NCBI GenBank assembly: GCA_009777995.1
Contig: WRKT01000003.1
Coordinates: 1 to 64,000 of the forward strand
Direction: 5' to 3'
Length of the DNA: 64,000 nt
DNA from: Treponema sp.
GTDB lineage: Bacteria > Spirochaetota > Spirochaetia > Treponematales > Breznakiellaceae
Shown here one piece after another: positions 7,714 to 16,757 of this stretch. Position 1 is the stretch's first letter; every line of letters begins with the position of its first letter. The notes beneath the pieces were generated by a model. It searched no databases, was not told the DNA's origin, and worked only from the letters and a program-made list of their open reading frames with translations. A program made the translations under genes and the position numbers.

Positions 7714-9480
7714 TTATTTTATAAACTCTTTAATCTCGTCTTCTATTACTTTAAGGCTCTGAACCCAGAAGGCCTTTTCGCGTACGTTTATCCCGACCAG
7801 CTTTCCCACATCAGCAACATTATTCATGCCTGTAGCTGCTAACAATGATTTGTACTTTGGAAGGAAACTATTCCCTTCTTGCAGGTAAATTGCATAGAGG
7901 CCGAGGGCGAAGAGCTGACCGTAGGCGTAGGGGAAGTTATAGTAATTGCGGGCAGCGTAATAATAGTGGGGTTTGTTTATCCACATTCCGGGGTTTAGTT
8001 GGTTGTGATCGAGGCCGTCACCGTAGGCTTGCTTTTGGCTTTCTACCATTAACTCGTTCAGCTCATTTACAGACAGGGAGCCGTTTTCACGGCGACGGAA
8101 GAGTTCGTCTTCAAACAGGAAACGGGAATAGATGTCTACGATGATTGCCGAGTTTCCTGCGATGTCGTTTTCACGGATGACGTAGGCTTCTTCGGGTGTG
8201 GCTGTCTTTAGGGCAGCACGGGCTACGAGGGTTTCGCAGAAGGTAGAGGCTGTTTCTGCGAGCGGCATTGGGTAGCGCATGTTAAGGTATGATGCGTCTT
8301 TGAGGCAACGGCCGTGGTAGCCGTGACCTAGCTCGTGGGCAAGGGTGAGCATTGCGTCAAAGGAGCCGTCAAAGTTTGACAGGATGCGGCATTGGCGAAG
8401 TTGGGGAACACCTGAACAGAAGGCACCACCGCGTTTGCCGTGTCTCGGGAATATGTCCAGCCAACGATTATCGAAAGCTTCGCGGGCAAACTTACCCAGC
8501 TCTTCGTTAAAGTCATTGAAGTTCTTTACGATAAAGTCTGCAGCTTCTTCAACCGTAAACTTCATTGAAACTGAGCCGACAGGTGCCAGTATGCCGTGCC
8601 ATGGGAGGCCGTTTTGATATCCCAAAATTTCAGCTTTCTTTCTATAATATTTGTGAAAGACAGGTAAAAAGTCTTTCATTGCAGAGAGCATTGCGTTTAG
8701 GGTTTCCATGTCCATGCGAGATTGTTTTACTGTCATTTCAAGGGGGGAGCTGTATCCGCGGAGCTTTGCCACAGTAATTACTTCGCCCTTAATGGCATTG
8801 AGCGCGCTTGCAACAGCTTTATCTACTTGCTTATAACTTGCCAGCTCTGCCTTATACGCTGCTTCGCGCACTTCTGCTTTTTCTTCTCGCGCAAGGTTGC
8901 GCGCCATGGATAGGGACATAGTCTGCTCTTTTCCGTCAATTAGAACTATGACTTCCATTGTGGAGGTGAGCTGTTCCTTGCTCTTATTCCAGGCAGTTGA
9001 TCCTGTATTGCGCATTTTTGCAAGCAGGGCCTCTTCCTTTTCCGAGAGCATGTACTTTGCATCTGCTTGAATTTCCTTTAAGTAGAATGAGTGCTCTTTT
9101 AATAGGGCAGACTTTTCGATCATGGAATCCAGATCGGCAGTCTCCGCAACAAATTTTTCAAACATCACTTGGGGCAGGCTCATCTCTGTAATCATCTGCT
9201 GGAACACGTCTTGGTTTTTAATTGCGATTGCATCTTCAGAGTTCGTAGAGATTGATAAATGGCAGAAAGAACCGATTTTTTGGAACTTCTCCATTCCCTG
9301 CAAAGCTCTGATAAATTCTTCAATTTTGCTTTGGGCATTATCTCTGCTTGCAAAGTTCTCAGCGGCCCATGCTTTTATTCGGGCAATCTCCTTCGCCGCC
9401 TCCTCCATGTCCTTTTTGAAGGCAGGGCTGTCAAAGCCCTCGTAGAGTTCCTTTAAGGACCAGGTCCAGTCTTTTTCCAT
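7714..9480 (-). CDS. pepF: Oligoendopeptidase F (M3 family)
   Basis: A cytoplasmic zinc metallopeptidase that cleaves short imported peptides. The chosen ATG at 9480 gives 588 residues and has AAGGGGGAAGAT upstream; the frame stays open further upstream but without family similarity. The zinc-binding HExxH is in LTLAHELGHGYHGR, followed by the glutamate segment PLAETASTFCETLVA. The C-terminal YGQLFALGLYAIY region is typical of M3 oligoendopeptidases. It lies upstream of the amidohydrolase and fits with the Opp peptide importer at 15.8-23.3 kb. Confidence 0.92.
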   Translation of the reverse strand: MEKDWTWSLKELYEGFDSPAFKKDMEEAAKEIARIKAWAAENFASRDNAQSKIEEFIRALQGMEKFQKIGSFCHLSISTNSEDAIAIKNQDVFQQMITEMSLPQVMFEKFVAETADLDSMIEKSALLKEHSFYLKEIQADAKYMLSEKEEALLAKMRNTGSTAWNKSKEQLTSTMEVIVLIDGKEQTMSLSMARNLAREEKAEVREAAYKAELASYKQVDKAVASALNAIKGEVITVAKLRGYSSPLEMTVKQSRMDMETLNAMLSAMKDFLPVFHKYYRKKAEILGYQNGLPWHGILAPVGSVSMKFTVEEAADFIVKNFNDFNEELGKFAREAFDNRWLDIFPRHGKRGGAFCSGVPQLRQCRILSNFDGSFDAMLTLAHELGHGYHGRCLKDASYLNMRYPMPLAETASTFCETLVARAALKTATPEEAYVIRENDIAGNSAIIVDIYSRFLFEDELFRRRENGSLSVNELNELMVESQKQAYGDGLDHNQLNPGMWINKPHYYYAARNYYNFPYAYGQLFALGLYAIYLQEGNSFLPKYKSLLAATGMNNVADVGKLVGINVREKAFWVQSLKVIEDEIKEFIK

Positions 9481-9546
9481 ATCTTCCCCCTTAGGTTTGA
9501 TTACTTTAAAATAACATGCTATTGTATCATTATCAACGATATTATT

Positions 9547-9822
9547 ATGTGTTTTAAAAATGTTTCCCGAGCCATAATGGCAGAACAAGCTCTCCTTGAA
9601 GGGGGTTTCTCTGTCCGGGTCATGCCTGTGCCCTCGAGTATAAAGGAGGGCTGTGGTTTTTGTCTGCGATTTTTACCGGAAGATCTCGAGCGGGCGGCGG
9701 TGTTTTTATCGGAGCGGGGCCTTACTGTTGGCGAGGCTTATGTCCCTGAGGAGACCCCTGTCTCTGACGGGCAAGTGATGAATTACAAAGAATATATATG
9801 GAAGAAAAATGCAAAAAATTGA
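9547..9822 (+). CDS. DUF3343 protein (selenium-associated small protein)
   Basis: A 91-residue DUF3343 member: the opening CFKNVSRAIMAEQALLEGG, then VRVMPVPSSIKEGCGFCLRF, matches the family pattern of a helix followed by a Pro-rich strand and a Cys segment. The family often sits beside selenium-use genes and is thought to be a Se/S-handling protein; its biochemistry is not settled. No clear ribosome site precedes 9547 and the frame is open upstream, so the start is approximate. selD begins inside its last codons (14-base overlap), showing an operon with selD and yedF. Confidence 0.75.
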   Translation: MCFKNVSRAIMAEQALLEGGFSVRVMPVPSSIKEGCGFCLRFLPEDLERAAVFLSERGLTVGEAYVPEETPVSDGQVMNYKEYIWKKNAKN

Positions 9823-10846
9823 ATCACTCCTTTCAAACTGCACAAGCGGCGGCTGCGGGGCGAAGATAGAAAGCGCAGCTCTTGCCGGCCTGCTTGCAAG
9901 CCTCAAGCCAAACAGCAATGCAAACCTGCTTGTGGGTTTCGATGGTTCTGATGATGCTGCTGTTTATAAACTTGATGATAAGCATTCTCTAATTTCCACT
10001 GTAGATTTTTTCCCCCCCATGGTTGATGACCCTAAGACTTTCGGGAGGATTGCAGCGGCTAATGCATTAAGTGATGTCTGGGCAATGGGCGGGCAGCCGA
10101 TACTGGCCCTAAACCTTGTCTGCTTTCCTGAAGCAATGGACAAGCAGATTCTTGCAGAAATTATCGCGGGGGGCCTTGAGAAAATTACCGAAGCAGGGGC
10201 CGTGCTTGGGGGAGGGCATTCGATTTATGACAGGGAGCCGAAGTATGGTCTTGCCGTTACAGGGATTGTCGAAACGGCGAAGGTTATTCGGAATAATACA
10301 CCGAGGCCCGGAGATAAGCTCATCCTTACAAAGCCTCTTGGCATAGGGATAGTCATGGCAGCTCTCAGGGTAGGTATGGCAGATGATGATAGCGTCATGC
10401 GGGCAATTGCCTCCATGGAAAAGCTTAATAAATATGCCTGCGAGCAAATGATAGACTTCGATGTAAGCGCCTGTACAGACATCACCGGCTTTGGCTTAAT
10501 GGTCCACACTCTCGAAATGGTGTCCTCCTCCGTAACCGCTGTGTTAACTCCCGGGGCCCTGCCCTCAATCCCTGCGGCAGCAGCCTATGCCGATGAGTAC
10601 CTACTCACGGCAGCAGGGCAGCGCAACCGCAACCGTGCCGAAGAAACTGTAAATGTAGACGCGCTGCCCTTTTCCACGCAAGAGCTGCTCTTTGACCCGC
10701 AGACTTCAGGCGGACTTCTGATTGCCGTTGCTCCCGGCGATGCAGACCGGCTCCTCTCTCGTATAAGGGAAGCAGGTGATGTTGATGCGGCGATTATCGG
10801 GGAGATTGCACCAAGGTCCGGAAAACCGGTATTATTTAAGACATGA
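9809..10846 (+). CDS. selD: Selenophosphate synthase (selenide, water dikinase)
   Basis: Makes monoselenophosphate from selenide and ATP, the selenium donor for selenocysteine. The protein has 345 residues, standard length. The N-terminal glycine-rich loop CTSGGCGAKI carries cysteine (about residue 16) at the position that is Sec in some SelDs, so this copy does not itself need UGA recoding. The AIR-synthase-like motifs GFDGSDDAAVY, TVDFFPPMVDDP and ANALSDVWAMGG are present, as is DPQTSGGLLIAV near the end. It overlaps DUF3343 upstream and yedF downstream (ATGA). Supports the glycine reductase at the left edge and the tRNA-Sec at 4063. Confidence 0.95.
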   Translation: MQKIESLLSNCTSGGCGAKIESAALAGLLASLKPNSNANLLVGFDGSDDAAVYKLDDKHSLISTVDFFPPMVDDPKTFGRIAAANALSDVWAMGGQPILALNLVCFPEAMDKQILAEIIAGGLEKITEAGAVLGGGHSIYDREPKYGLAVTGIVETAKVIRNNTPRPGDKLILTKPLGIGIVMAALRVGMADDDSVMRAIASMEKLNKYACEQMIDFDVSACTDITGFGLMVHTLEMVSSSVTAVLTPGALPSIPAAAAYADEYLLTAAGQRNRNRAEETVNVDALPFSTQELLFDPQTSGGLLIAVAPGDADRLLSRIREAGDVDAAIIGEIAPRSGKPVLFKT

Positions 10847-11517
10847 TAACCTTAGACATGAGGGGGCAGCCCTGCCCTATACCTGTGGTGAATGCGAAGA
10901 AGGCCCTTGCAGTACAAGAAGTAACGGGTGTTGTAGTTATCGTAGACAATATTGTTGCTGTGCAGAATCTTGAAAAGATGGCAAAGGGAACCGGCTGTGC
11001 TTTTTCCTATACAGGTGCCGGCACGGAGTTCAGGGTGACTATTACGAAGGGCCCCGGGTTTAAAGCCGATGTCCAGCCCGTGCAGTCTGCGGATGCCGGG
11101 GGCAGCGAGTCTCCGGGACAAGGAAGCAGAGGCCCCCTAATGCTAATAACTGCCGACAGCATGGGCAGAGGAGATGATCCTGCCACCGCTGCCGGGGGTG
11201 TTGTTTTAACTACCTATGGGTTTCCTCCGGGTGAACTCGGAAAGATATTAATTAAAGGTTTTATTTTTTCGCTTACACAATTAGATCCTCCGCCTGAAGC
11301 TATTGTCTTTTTAAACAGCGGTGTTCGACTTACGGTAGAGGGGGCAAACACGGTGGGGGATCTTAAGACCCTAGAGGATAATGGCACGAAGGTTTATATC
11401 TGTGGAACCTGTGCCAATTACTATAATTTATCCGATAAAATCGGAGTTGGCAGTATTGTTGATATGATGTTTATTACAAATCAACTTGCAAAAGCATCCA
11501 AGATAATAACGATATAA
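10843..11517 (+). CDS. yedF: Selenium metabolism protein YedF
   Basis: A 224-residue two-domain protein. Residues 1-75 form a TusA/SirA-like domain with the Cys-Pro motif MRGQPCPIPVVNAKKAL (Cys11). A Gly/Ser-rich linker (about 85-105) follows, then a DsrE-like domain ending with YICGTCANYYNL, the YedF signature. The family is linked to selenium handling by genome context and probably carries sulfur or selenium as a persulfide/perselenide. Starts with an ATGA overlap on selD. It ends 3 bases before the stop of the convergent HpaII-like gene, with no terminator between. Confidence 0.9.
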   Translation: MITLDMRGQPCPIPVVNAKKALAVQEVTGVVVIVDNIVAVQNLEKMAKGTGCAFSYTGAGTEFRVTITKGPGFKADVQPVQSADAGGSESPGQGSRGPLMLITADSMGRGDDPATAAGGVVLTTYGFPPGELGKILIKGFIFSLTQLDPPPEAIVFLNSGVRLTVEGANTVGDLKTLEDNGTKVYICGTCANYYNLSDKIGVGSIVDMMFITNQLAKASKIITI

Positions 11518-11520
11518 ATT

Positions 11521-12606
11521 TTAGTTAAACCTTACTTGCAAGTTTAGTTTTAAGTAAGTTTTTCCCTTTTCTTCATATAAGGAGCCAAAGCCATAACGTG
11601 TTGTACTTGCCTGCTCAAGTCTTGTATTATTAAGCAAGTAATCTTGGAACTCATTTCTATTATAGATATGATAACAAACTACTTCTCCGTTTCCTTTTAC
11701 GATAATTATTCCGCCGGTTGCATTATATTTCCCTGTCCATATACCGGATGGAGTCATACCAAGAGCACTGTCTGTAAGGAAGTTCTTTATTTTATACTCA
11801 TAGAAGGGATGTCCCTGTAATAGATTATATCCTAAGGGATTGTTTTTAGTTAGTTGATCTAAAGTTTTTGATAAAGATGCAGTTCCCGGGGTTGAGTACT
11901 TTATTAATAATAATTCAGATATTATCGAAGGCAGGTTACTGTCGATGAGCTGCAGGTTTTGTTGAAATGTGTCTGACTGAATTTTTTCAAAAACGATCTT
12001 ATATCCTCTTCTGCGAATTTCAGCGATTCTACTTGCAATTTTAGGTGTTGTCTCTATTGAATTAATTTCTGAAATATCTATGCTGCCCGGGCCCATTACT
12101 TCGTAAATAAAGTTTGTCGTATTACCGGGATTAAACAATGTTGAGTTCATTCCAAGCAACGATTTTATACTAAAGCCAAGCTCTACCTGTAAGCCCGTAT
12201 AGAAATCGTGAACAACGATCTTTATATCAGTCTTTTCAGTTTTTGCTGCAATAAGGGTGTATATATTTATTTCTTTTAAGAATTTTTCTATTTCAGGGAT
12301 TTCAAAGGCACTCCCGCTTGAATGTATTATCTTTTCTAAAAGTCGCTTTGCCTGTTCTGCAAATTCTGTAATAGGAAATTGTGAAATTTCTTCTTTTGTA
12401 ATGCTGTCTGTAATTTTGATGCTTTCACTGTTTTTATCGATCGAGTACTCTAGTTTTCTGTCATATTCTTGGCGTATTATCTTTATAATTGGATAATACA
12501 CACCCCTTATCATATTTAAACTTGCATCTGCTGCATGGAGTTTCCCGTCTGAAAGCAGTTTCAGAAAGACATATATTTCGCTCCATTCACCCCTATTCCC
12601 TGTCAT
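11521..12606 (-). CDS. HpaII-family type II restriction endonuclease
   Basis: A 361-residue protein recognised as HpaII-like by its start (MTGNRGEWSEIYVFLKLL and the AADASLN segment), overall length (HpaII is about 358) and position beside a C5-cytosine methyltransferase. HpaII cuts CCGG. The catalytic residues cannot be placed with confidence. It follows the Vsr-methyltransferase gene by 17 bases on the same strand, so modification is transcribed first. CCGG is common throughout this window, as expected if the host DNA is protected by methylation rather than by site avoidance. Confidence 0.82.
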   Translation of the reverse strand: MTGNRGEWSEIYVFLKLLSDGKLHAADASLNMIRGVYYPIIKIIRQEYDRKLEYSIDKNSESIKITDSITKEEISQFPITEFAEQAKRLLEKIIHSSGSAFEIPEIEKFLKEINIYTLIAAKTEKTDIKIVVHDFYTGLQVELGFSIKSLLGMNSTLFNPGNTTNFIYEVMGPGSIDISEINSIETTPKIASRIAEIRRRGYKIVFEKIQSDTFQQNLQLIDSNLPSIISELLLIKYSTPGTASLSKTLDQLTKNNPLGYNLLQGHPFYEYKIKNFLTDSALGMTPSGIWTGKYNATGGIIIVKGNGEVVCYHIYNRNEFQDYLLNNTRLEQASTTRYGFGSLYEEKGKTYLKLNLQVRFN

Positions 12607-12623
12607 GGTTTTTTACCTTTTAT

Positions 12624-14105
12624 CTAAACCTTTAATTGGGATAAAATTGCCTTCGCCGTTGCCTGAATCGCAGGAATTGCAACACTGTTTCCGAACTGCT
12701 TATATGCCGATGTATCTGAAACAGGGATAATAAATTTGTCAGGGAAACCCTGCAAACGTGCCCATTCTCTCGGTGTCATCCTTCGAATGCCTTCGCGATT
12801 AACTCCCCCGGTGATTTTTGTCTTTGGGGTAAAATCTGTAATTCTATCATCTAAAACCAGATTCCGCTCCCTGCCCATGCCGCCAACGACTATCGCATTG
12901 CTTATCCCTGAGTCAGAGATTACTTCGTACCCGAACCCATTGCCCTTATCCTCATGTCTTGCCTTGTGTTTTCTTAATGTTTCAAGATATTGTGTAGACA
13001 AATAATACTTTGTGTCGACAACACTCTTTTCTCTTATGTCCAAAAAACTTACTTTTTTTCCTTTAGGTTTTGGATAGCTAAACTTTTTTATTCCTGTATC
13101 CTTATGGAAACCGACAATAAATATGCGCTCACGATTTTGAGGCACGCCGAAATCCTTTGCATTAATAATTTGCGGCTCGGGTACAAAATAATTTAAGTCG
13201 TTTTCAAGTACATTTAAAATTGTTGAAAGTGTTTTACCTCCATTATGGTTGCGAAGTCCTTTTACGTTTTCAAGAAAAATAGCTCTGGGTTGCTTTCGCT
13301 TAATTATTTCTGCAACATCAAAAAACAAAGTACCCCTTGTGTCTTCGAACCCCCCCCTTCTCCCTGCAATTGAAAATGCCTGACAGGGAAAGCCTGCGCA
13401 TAAAAGGTCAAAATTATCCGGTATATGGGATTTTGTCTCTTCCAGAGTAATATCACCAAATGGAACTTCCCCGAAATTAGCCTTATAAGTTTTTTGTGCA
13501 TCAGTATCCCATTCACTTGAGAAAAGACATTTCCCGCCAAGGTTTTGCAAGGCAATTCTAAAGCCGCCAATTCCTGCGAATAAATCGATGAAGGTAAACT
13601 TTGTTTTATCACGAGATAAAAATGGTACGTTCTTGAAAGAATCATAATCTGCCGGCTCTTCGGCAGCTTTCAAGAAGGTATGCTCTTTAGGATATTCATC
13701 CGGTAAACAGTGCAGAATTTCCCTTACGCATTTTTCCGGCTCTTTCATAATTGTCTTACCCCAGAATCTTAAAACAGTCCATCCCTGCCTTTCAAGCTCC
13801 TCTGTTACTTCCTTATCTCGCTCTTTATTGCGTTCGATTTTCTGATGCCAAAATTCTGTATTCGATTTATGATCGTTTTTTCTATTTTCCCAGTCCTTCC
13901 CGTGCCAAAACTCGCTGTCACAGAAAACTGCGATTTTTTCCTTTTCAAATACGAAGTCCGGTTTTCCGTAAACACTCGAATCATTTTTTGTATAATCCAA
14001 CTCAATGGCTTTTAAATGTGAATCAAGGAGCTGCTCAATTTTAGAATCTTTGCTTTTTACAGCTTGCATATTCTTTTTTCGCTGCTCCTTGGTAAGTTTA
14101 TCCAT
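12624..14105 (-). CDS. Vsr mismatch endonuclease fused to C5-cytosine DNA methyltransferase
   Basis: A 493-residue fusion. Residues 1-140 are a Vsr-type very-short-patch repair nuclease: KDSKIEQLLDSHL, then GKPDFVF with Asp50 at the catalytic position, and the aromatic/His segment SEFWHGKDW. Residues 165-493 are a complete m5C methyltransferase: motif I FIDLFAGIGGF, catalytic PCQ (Cys241) in GFPCQAFSIAG, ENVKG, QNRERIFIVGF, and RMTPREWARLQGFP near the end. It probably methylates CCGG and nicks at T:G mismatches left by deamination of its own product. A G8 run (13350-13357, C8 on the plus strand) lies just after the PCQ motif. Follows lysK by 6 bases. Confidence 0.92.
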   Translation of the reverse strand: MDKLTKEQRKKNMQAVKSKDSKIEQLLDSHLKAIELDYTKNDSSVYGKPDFVFEKEKIAVFCDSEFWHGKDWENRKNDHKSNTEFWHQKIERNKERDKEVTEELERQGWTVLRFWGKTIMKEPEKCVREILHCLPDEYPKEHTFLKAAEEPADYDSFKNVPFLSRDKTKFTFIDLFAGIGGFRIALQNLGGKCLFSSEWDTDAQKTYKANFGEVPFGDITLEETKSHIPDNFDLLCAGFPCQAFSIAGRRGGFEDTRGTLFFDVAEIIKRKQPRAIFLENVKGLRNHNGGKTLSTILNVLENDLNYFVPEPQIINAKDFGVPQNRERIFIVGFHKDTGIKKFSYPKPKGKKVSFLDIREKSVVDTKYYLSTQYLETLRKHKARHEDKGNGFGYEVISDSGISNAIVVGGMGRERNLVLDDRITDFTPKTKITGGVNREGIRRMTPREWARLQGFPDKFIIPVSDTSAYKQFGNSVAIPAIQATAKAILSQLKV

Positions 14106-14111
14106 AAAACA

Positions 14112-15737
14112 CTAATACACCGCAAGTATGCCTAGCAGCCTTTCCTTGTCTATTGAGCGAAGGAAGTTGGCAAGCCTCGGGCCCTGATCTTTTCCGATTA
14201 AAGCCCTATAAGCGGCACGGAAAAGGTCTTTGCCTTCCATGCCCGCATCTTCTGCGATCTTGTAAATTGCTGCTGCGCAGGATTTATCATCATTATAATT
14301 TTCGATGCAGGCAATCAGATTGTCGCGGAGAGAGACAATCGCAGCTTTTTCACCGGCACTTAATTCCGAAGAAGCCTCTTCCCCGGGGGCCTTCAGTTTA
14401 AAGCGGAAATCCTCGGGGGCACATTCATCGACCCAGTACTTTGCGCAGAGTCCGCGGGTCTTAAGGGGGGGCAGTTGTTCAGTACCGGGACCGTCAGGAA
14501 GAGCGGCAAGGCCTTCGAGTGCCTTATCGATGTCGCCGTCTGCGATCTGAATAAGATTGCAAAGATGACGGAATGGCACCTGGAAAGGTTTTATAGCAGG
14601 CATACCCGGCTCCACTTGGGACAGTTCGTAGATGCGCTTTTCTTTTAAGTAAACAGTCTCGTCTTTTGCCTCTTCCATTTTCCAAGCAATACGTTCGGTT
14701 TTATCATAATCCTCATAAATCTTTATTACATCCAGATCAAAGGAAATCGTGAACTCAGTATTAGGCCTCGTCCCTGCGAATAGGTAGCGCGTAAGCTCAG
14801 GGGTATAGACTCGAAGAACTTCCGTAAGATTTACCACCTGCCCTTTGGAAGAAGACATTTTCCCGGGACTGCCCTTTAGACTTATAAAGTCATAACGAAA
14901 AGAAACCGGGGCATCCCAGTCGTACACATCCTTACACACAAGGCGCGCCGTGTCGAAGCTTCCACCCGCACTATGATGCTCCTTTCCCGCAGGCTCAAAG
15001 TCTACCTTCTCATACTCCCAGCGCATTGGCCAGTCAACCCGCCAAAGCAGCTTAACTGCACCGCTGCTCCTGAGGTCTACGGTTTCTGCATTGCCGCAAG
15101 AATCGCAGTTATAGGAAATGCCCCACTCTCCATCCCACCCGTCAATGCCGGTCTCGTCCTTATTGCACTTCTCGCAGAAGACGCTTATGGGCCACCACTC
15201 ACCTTGAATTTTATGATCCTCGTCGCGGAATTTATCGAGGATATTTTTTAGATGTTCCTTTTTTTCAAGCGCCCTGCGCATCCCTTCGGCGTATTTGAAA
15301 GCGCGGTAGTTTGCTGCTTGGTAAAGGTATTCAGGGTGAATCCCGACAAGCGGAAGGCTCTGCTCGATGTCAACTTCGTGGTGCCTTGCATAGCTTGAGT
15401 CACGCTCCCAGGGGTCGGGAACCAGGGTGATAGGGAAGCGCAGGTATTTAGCAAGCTCATCCTGTTTGGGCATGTTTGCAGGAACCTTGCGGAAGACATC
15501 GTATTCATCCCAGGAGTAAATGAACCTGACATTTTTACCGAGGTCTCTAAGGGCCCTTACCACAAGCTCAACAGAGATAATCTCCCTAAAGTTACCGATG
15601 TGAACAGTGCCCGAAGGGGTAATCCCCGAGGCACAGGTATAGACTTCTTTCTCGCCCTTTTCGCGGACTATTTTTTGTGCGTACTCATCGGCCCAATGCA
15701 CGGCCTTCTCGTTCTTCTGCATGATGACTTGAATCAT
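14112..15737 (-). CDS. lysS: Lysyl-tRNA synthetase, class I
   Basis: Charges tRNA-Lys. The 541-residue protein has the class I signatures: HIGN in SGTVHIGNFREI (about residue 45) and KMSSS in GKMSSSKGQ (about 290), with Cys pairs (CEKCNK and CDSCG) that probably bind zinc. Class I LysRS occurs in archaea and a minority of bacteria including spirochaetes, which helps place the organism. The start is 15737 (MIQVIMQKN) or the internal ATG at 15722; neither has a strong ribosome site. It is followed closely by the restriction-modification genes on the same strand. Confidence 0.95.
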   Translation of the reverse strand: MIQVIMQKNEKAVHWADEYAQKIVREKGEKEVYTCASGITPSGTVHIGNFREIISVELVVRALRDLGKNVRFIYSWDEYDVFRKVPANMPKQDELAKYLRFPITLVPDPWERDSSYARHHEVDIEQSLPLVGIHPEYLYQAANYRAFKYAEGMRRALEKKEHLKNILDKFRDEDHKIQGEWWPISVFCEKCNKDETGIDGWDGEWGISYNCDSCGNAETVDLRSSGAVKLLWRVDWPMRWEYEKVDFEPAGKEHHSAGGSFDTARLVCKDVYDWDAPVSFRYDFISLKGSPGKMSSSKGQVVNLTEVLRVYTPELTRYLFAGTRPNTEFTISFDLDVIKIYEDYDKTERIAWKMEEAKDETVYLKEKRIYELSQVEPGMPAIKPFQVPFRHLCNLIQIADGDIDKALEGLAALPDGPGTEQLPPLKTRGLCAKYWVDECAPEDFRFKLKAPGEEASSELSAGEKAAIVSLRDNLIACIENYNDDKSCAAAIYKIAEDAGMEGKDLFRAAYRALIGKDQGPRLANFLRSIDKERLLGILAVY

Positions 15738-15782
15738 ACAGGATTTTACCCACTCTATCTATATAGGTTTTTAAATCTGTAT

Positions 15783-16757
15783 CTATGCATCCTTAACATG
15801 GCAGGCGCAAAAATGCCCTTCCTTCCATTCTGTAAGTTCGGGTTGAACTTCTTCGCAGATTTTTATTGATTTTGGGCATCTTGTTCTGAAATAACAGCCT
15901 GAGGGCAGGTTCATCGGGTTTGGCACATCGCCTGTAAGGATGATCTTTTTCCGTTTGACGCGGGTATCGGGAATAGGTATGGCAGAGAGCAGGGCAATTG
16001 TATACGGGTGAAGGGCCTCATCGTAGAGCTTGTCTTTTGGGGCAATTTCCACGATTTTACCAAGGTACATTACGGCCACATTATGCGAAACATACTTAAC
16101 TACACTTAGGTCGTGGGAGATAAATATGTATGACAGCCCGAGTTCCTGTTGGATTCTTTCCATTAAATCGAGAATCTGCGCCTGAATACTCACGTCAAGG
16201 GCGCTCACCGGCTCATCACATATAATCAACTTTGGGTTAAGGGCGAGGGCACGGGCAACACCTATGCGCTGACGCTGACCGCCTGAAAACTCGTGGGGAT
16301 ACCTGATATCGTAATCACGGGAGAGGCCTACAAAGTCCAATAGCTCCAGGACTTTTTCCTTTCTTTCGCTCCTTGAGCCGTATGCTCCCTGCAGATCCAT
16401 TGGCTCTCGGATTATTGCCCCTGCTGTCATTCTGGGGTTTAGAGAGCCGAAGGGGTCCTGGAAGATGATCCCCATCTGAGAGCGCATCTTTCGCAGCTCA
16501 TCCTTCTCCAGGGTTAAAAAATTCTTCCCCATGAAGTTGACTTCACCGCTTGTAGGTTCAATCAACCTCATTAAACTGCGGCCAAGGGTGGTTTTCCCGC
16601 AGCCTGACTCTCCGACTATGCCGAGTGTCTCTCCCTTATTTAACTTGAAACTGACTCCGTTTACGGCCTTTAGGGTCTGTTCCCTATAAAAAATCAGCCT
16701 TTTTCGTACCGAATAATGCTTGTGGAGGTCTTTTACTATAAGAAGTTCATTATTCAA
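15783..16757 (-). CDS. oppF: Oligopeptide ABC transporter ATPase, OppF-type (second copy)
   Basis: A 324-residue ABC ATPase. Walker A is GESGCGKTT, the signature FSGGQRQRIGVARAL, Walker B LIICDEPVSALD, and the C-terminal Opp/Dpp extension has the spaced cysteines (GCYFRTRCPKSIKIC) that ligate an Fe-S cluster in related proteins. The start is a TTG preceded by GGGAGG at good spacing, overlapping the end of the upstream OppD gene by 8 bases. The pair is transcribed away from oppABCDF. It probably shares the OppBC permease or serves one encoded elsewhere. Confidence 0.92.
   Translation of the reverse strand: MNNELLIVKDLHKHYSVRKRLIFYREQTLKAVNGVSFKLNKGETLGIVGESGCGKTTLGRSLMRLIEPTSGEVNFMGKNFLTLEKDELRKMRSQMGIIFQDPFGSLNPRMTAGAIIREPMDLQGAYGSRSERKEKVLELLDFVGLSRDYDIRYPHEFSGGQRQRIGVARALALNPKLIICDEPVSALDVSIQAQILDLMERIQQELGLSYIFISHDLSVVKYVSHNVAVMYLGKIVEIAPKDKLYDEALHPYTIALLSAIPIPDTRVKRKKIILTGDVPNPMNLPSGCYFRTRCPKSIKICEEVQPELTEWKEGHFCACHVKDA

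Noticed and set aside
9809-9870. Possible UGA-encoded selenocysteine in SelD
   Set aside because: The active-site codon in CTSGGCGAKI is a Cys codon and no in-frame UGA interrupts the gene.
9961-10025. C7 run in selD as a phase-variation site
   Set aside because: It is only seven bases, in an essential-type metabolic gene, and codes for conserved residues; the G8 run at 13350 is a better candidate.
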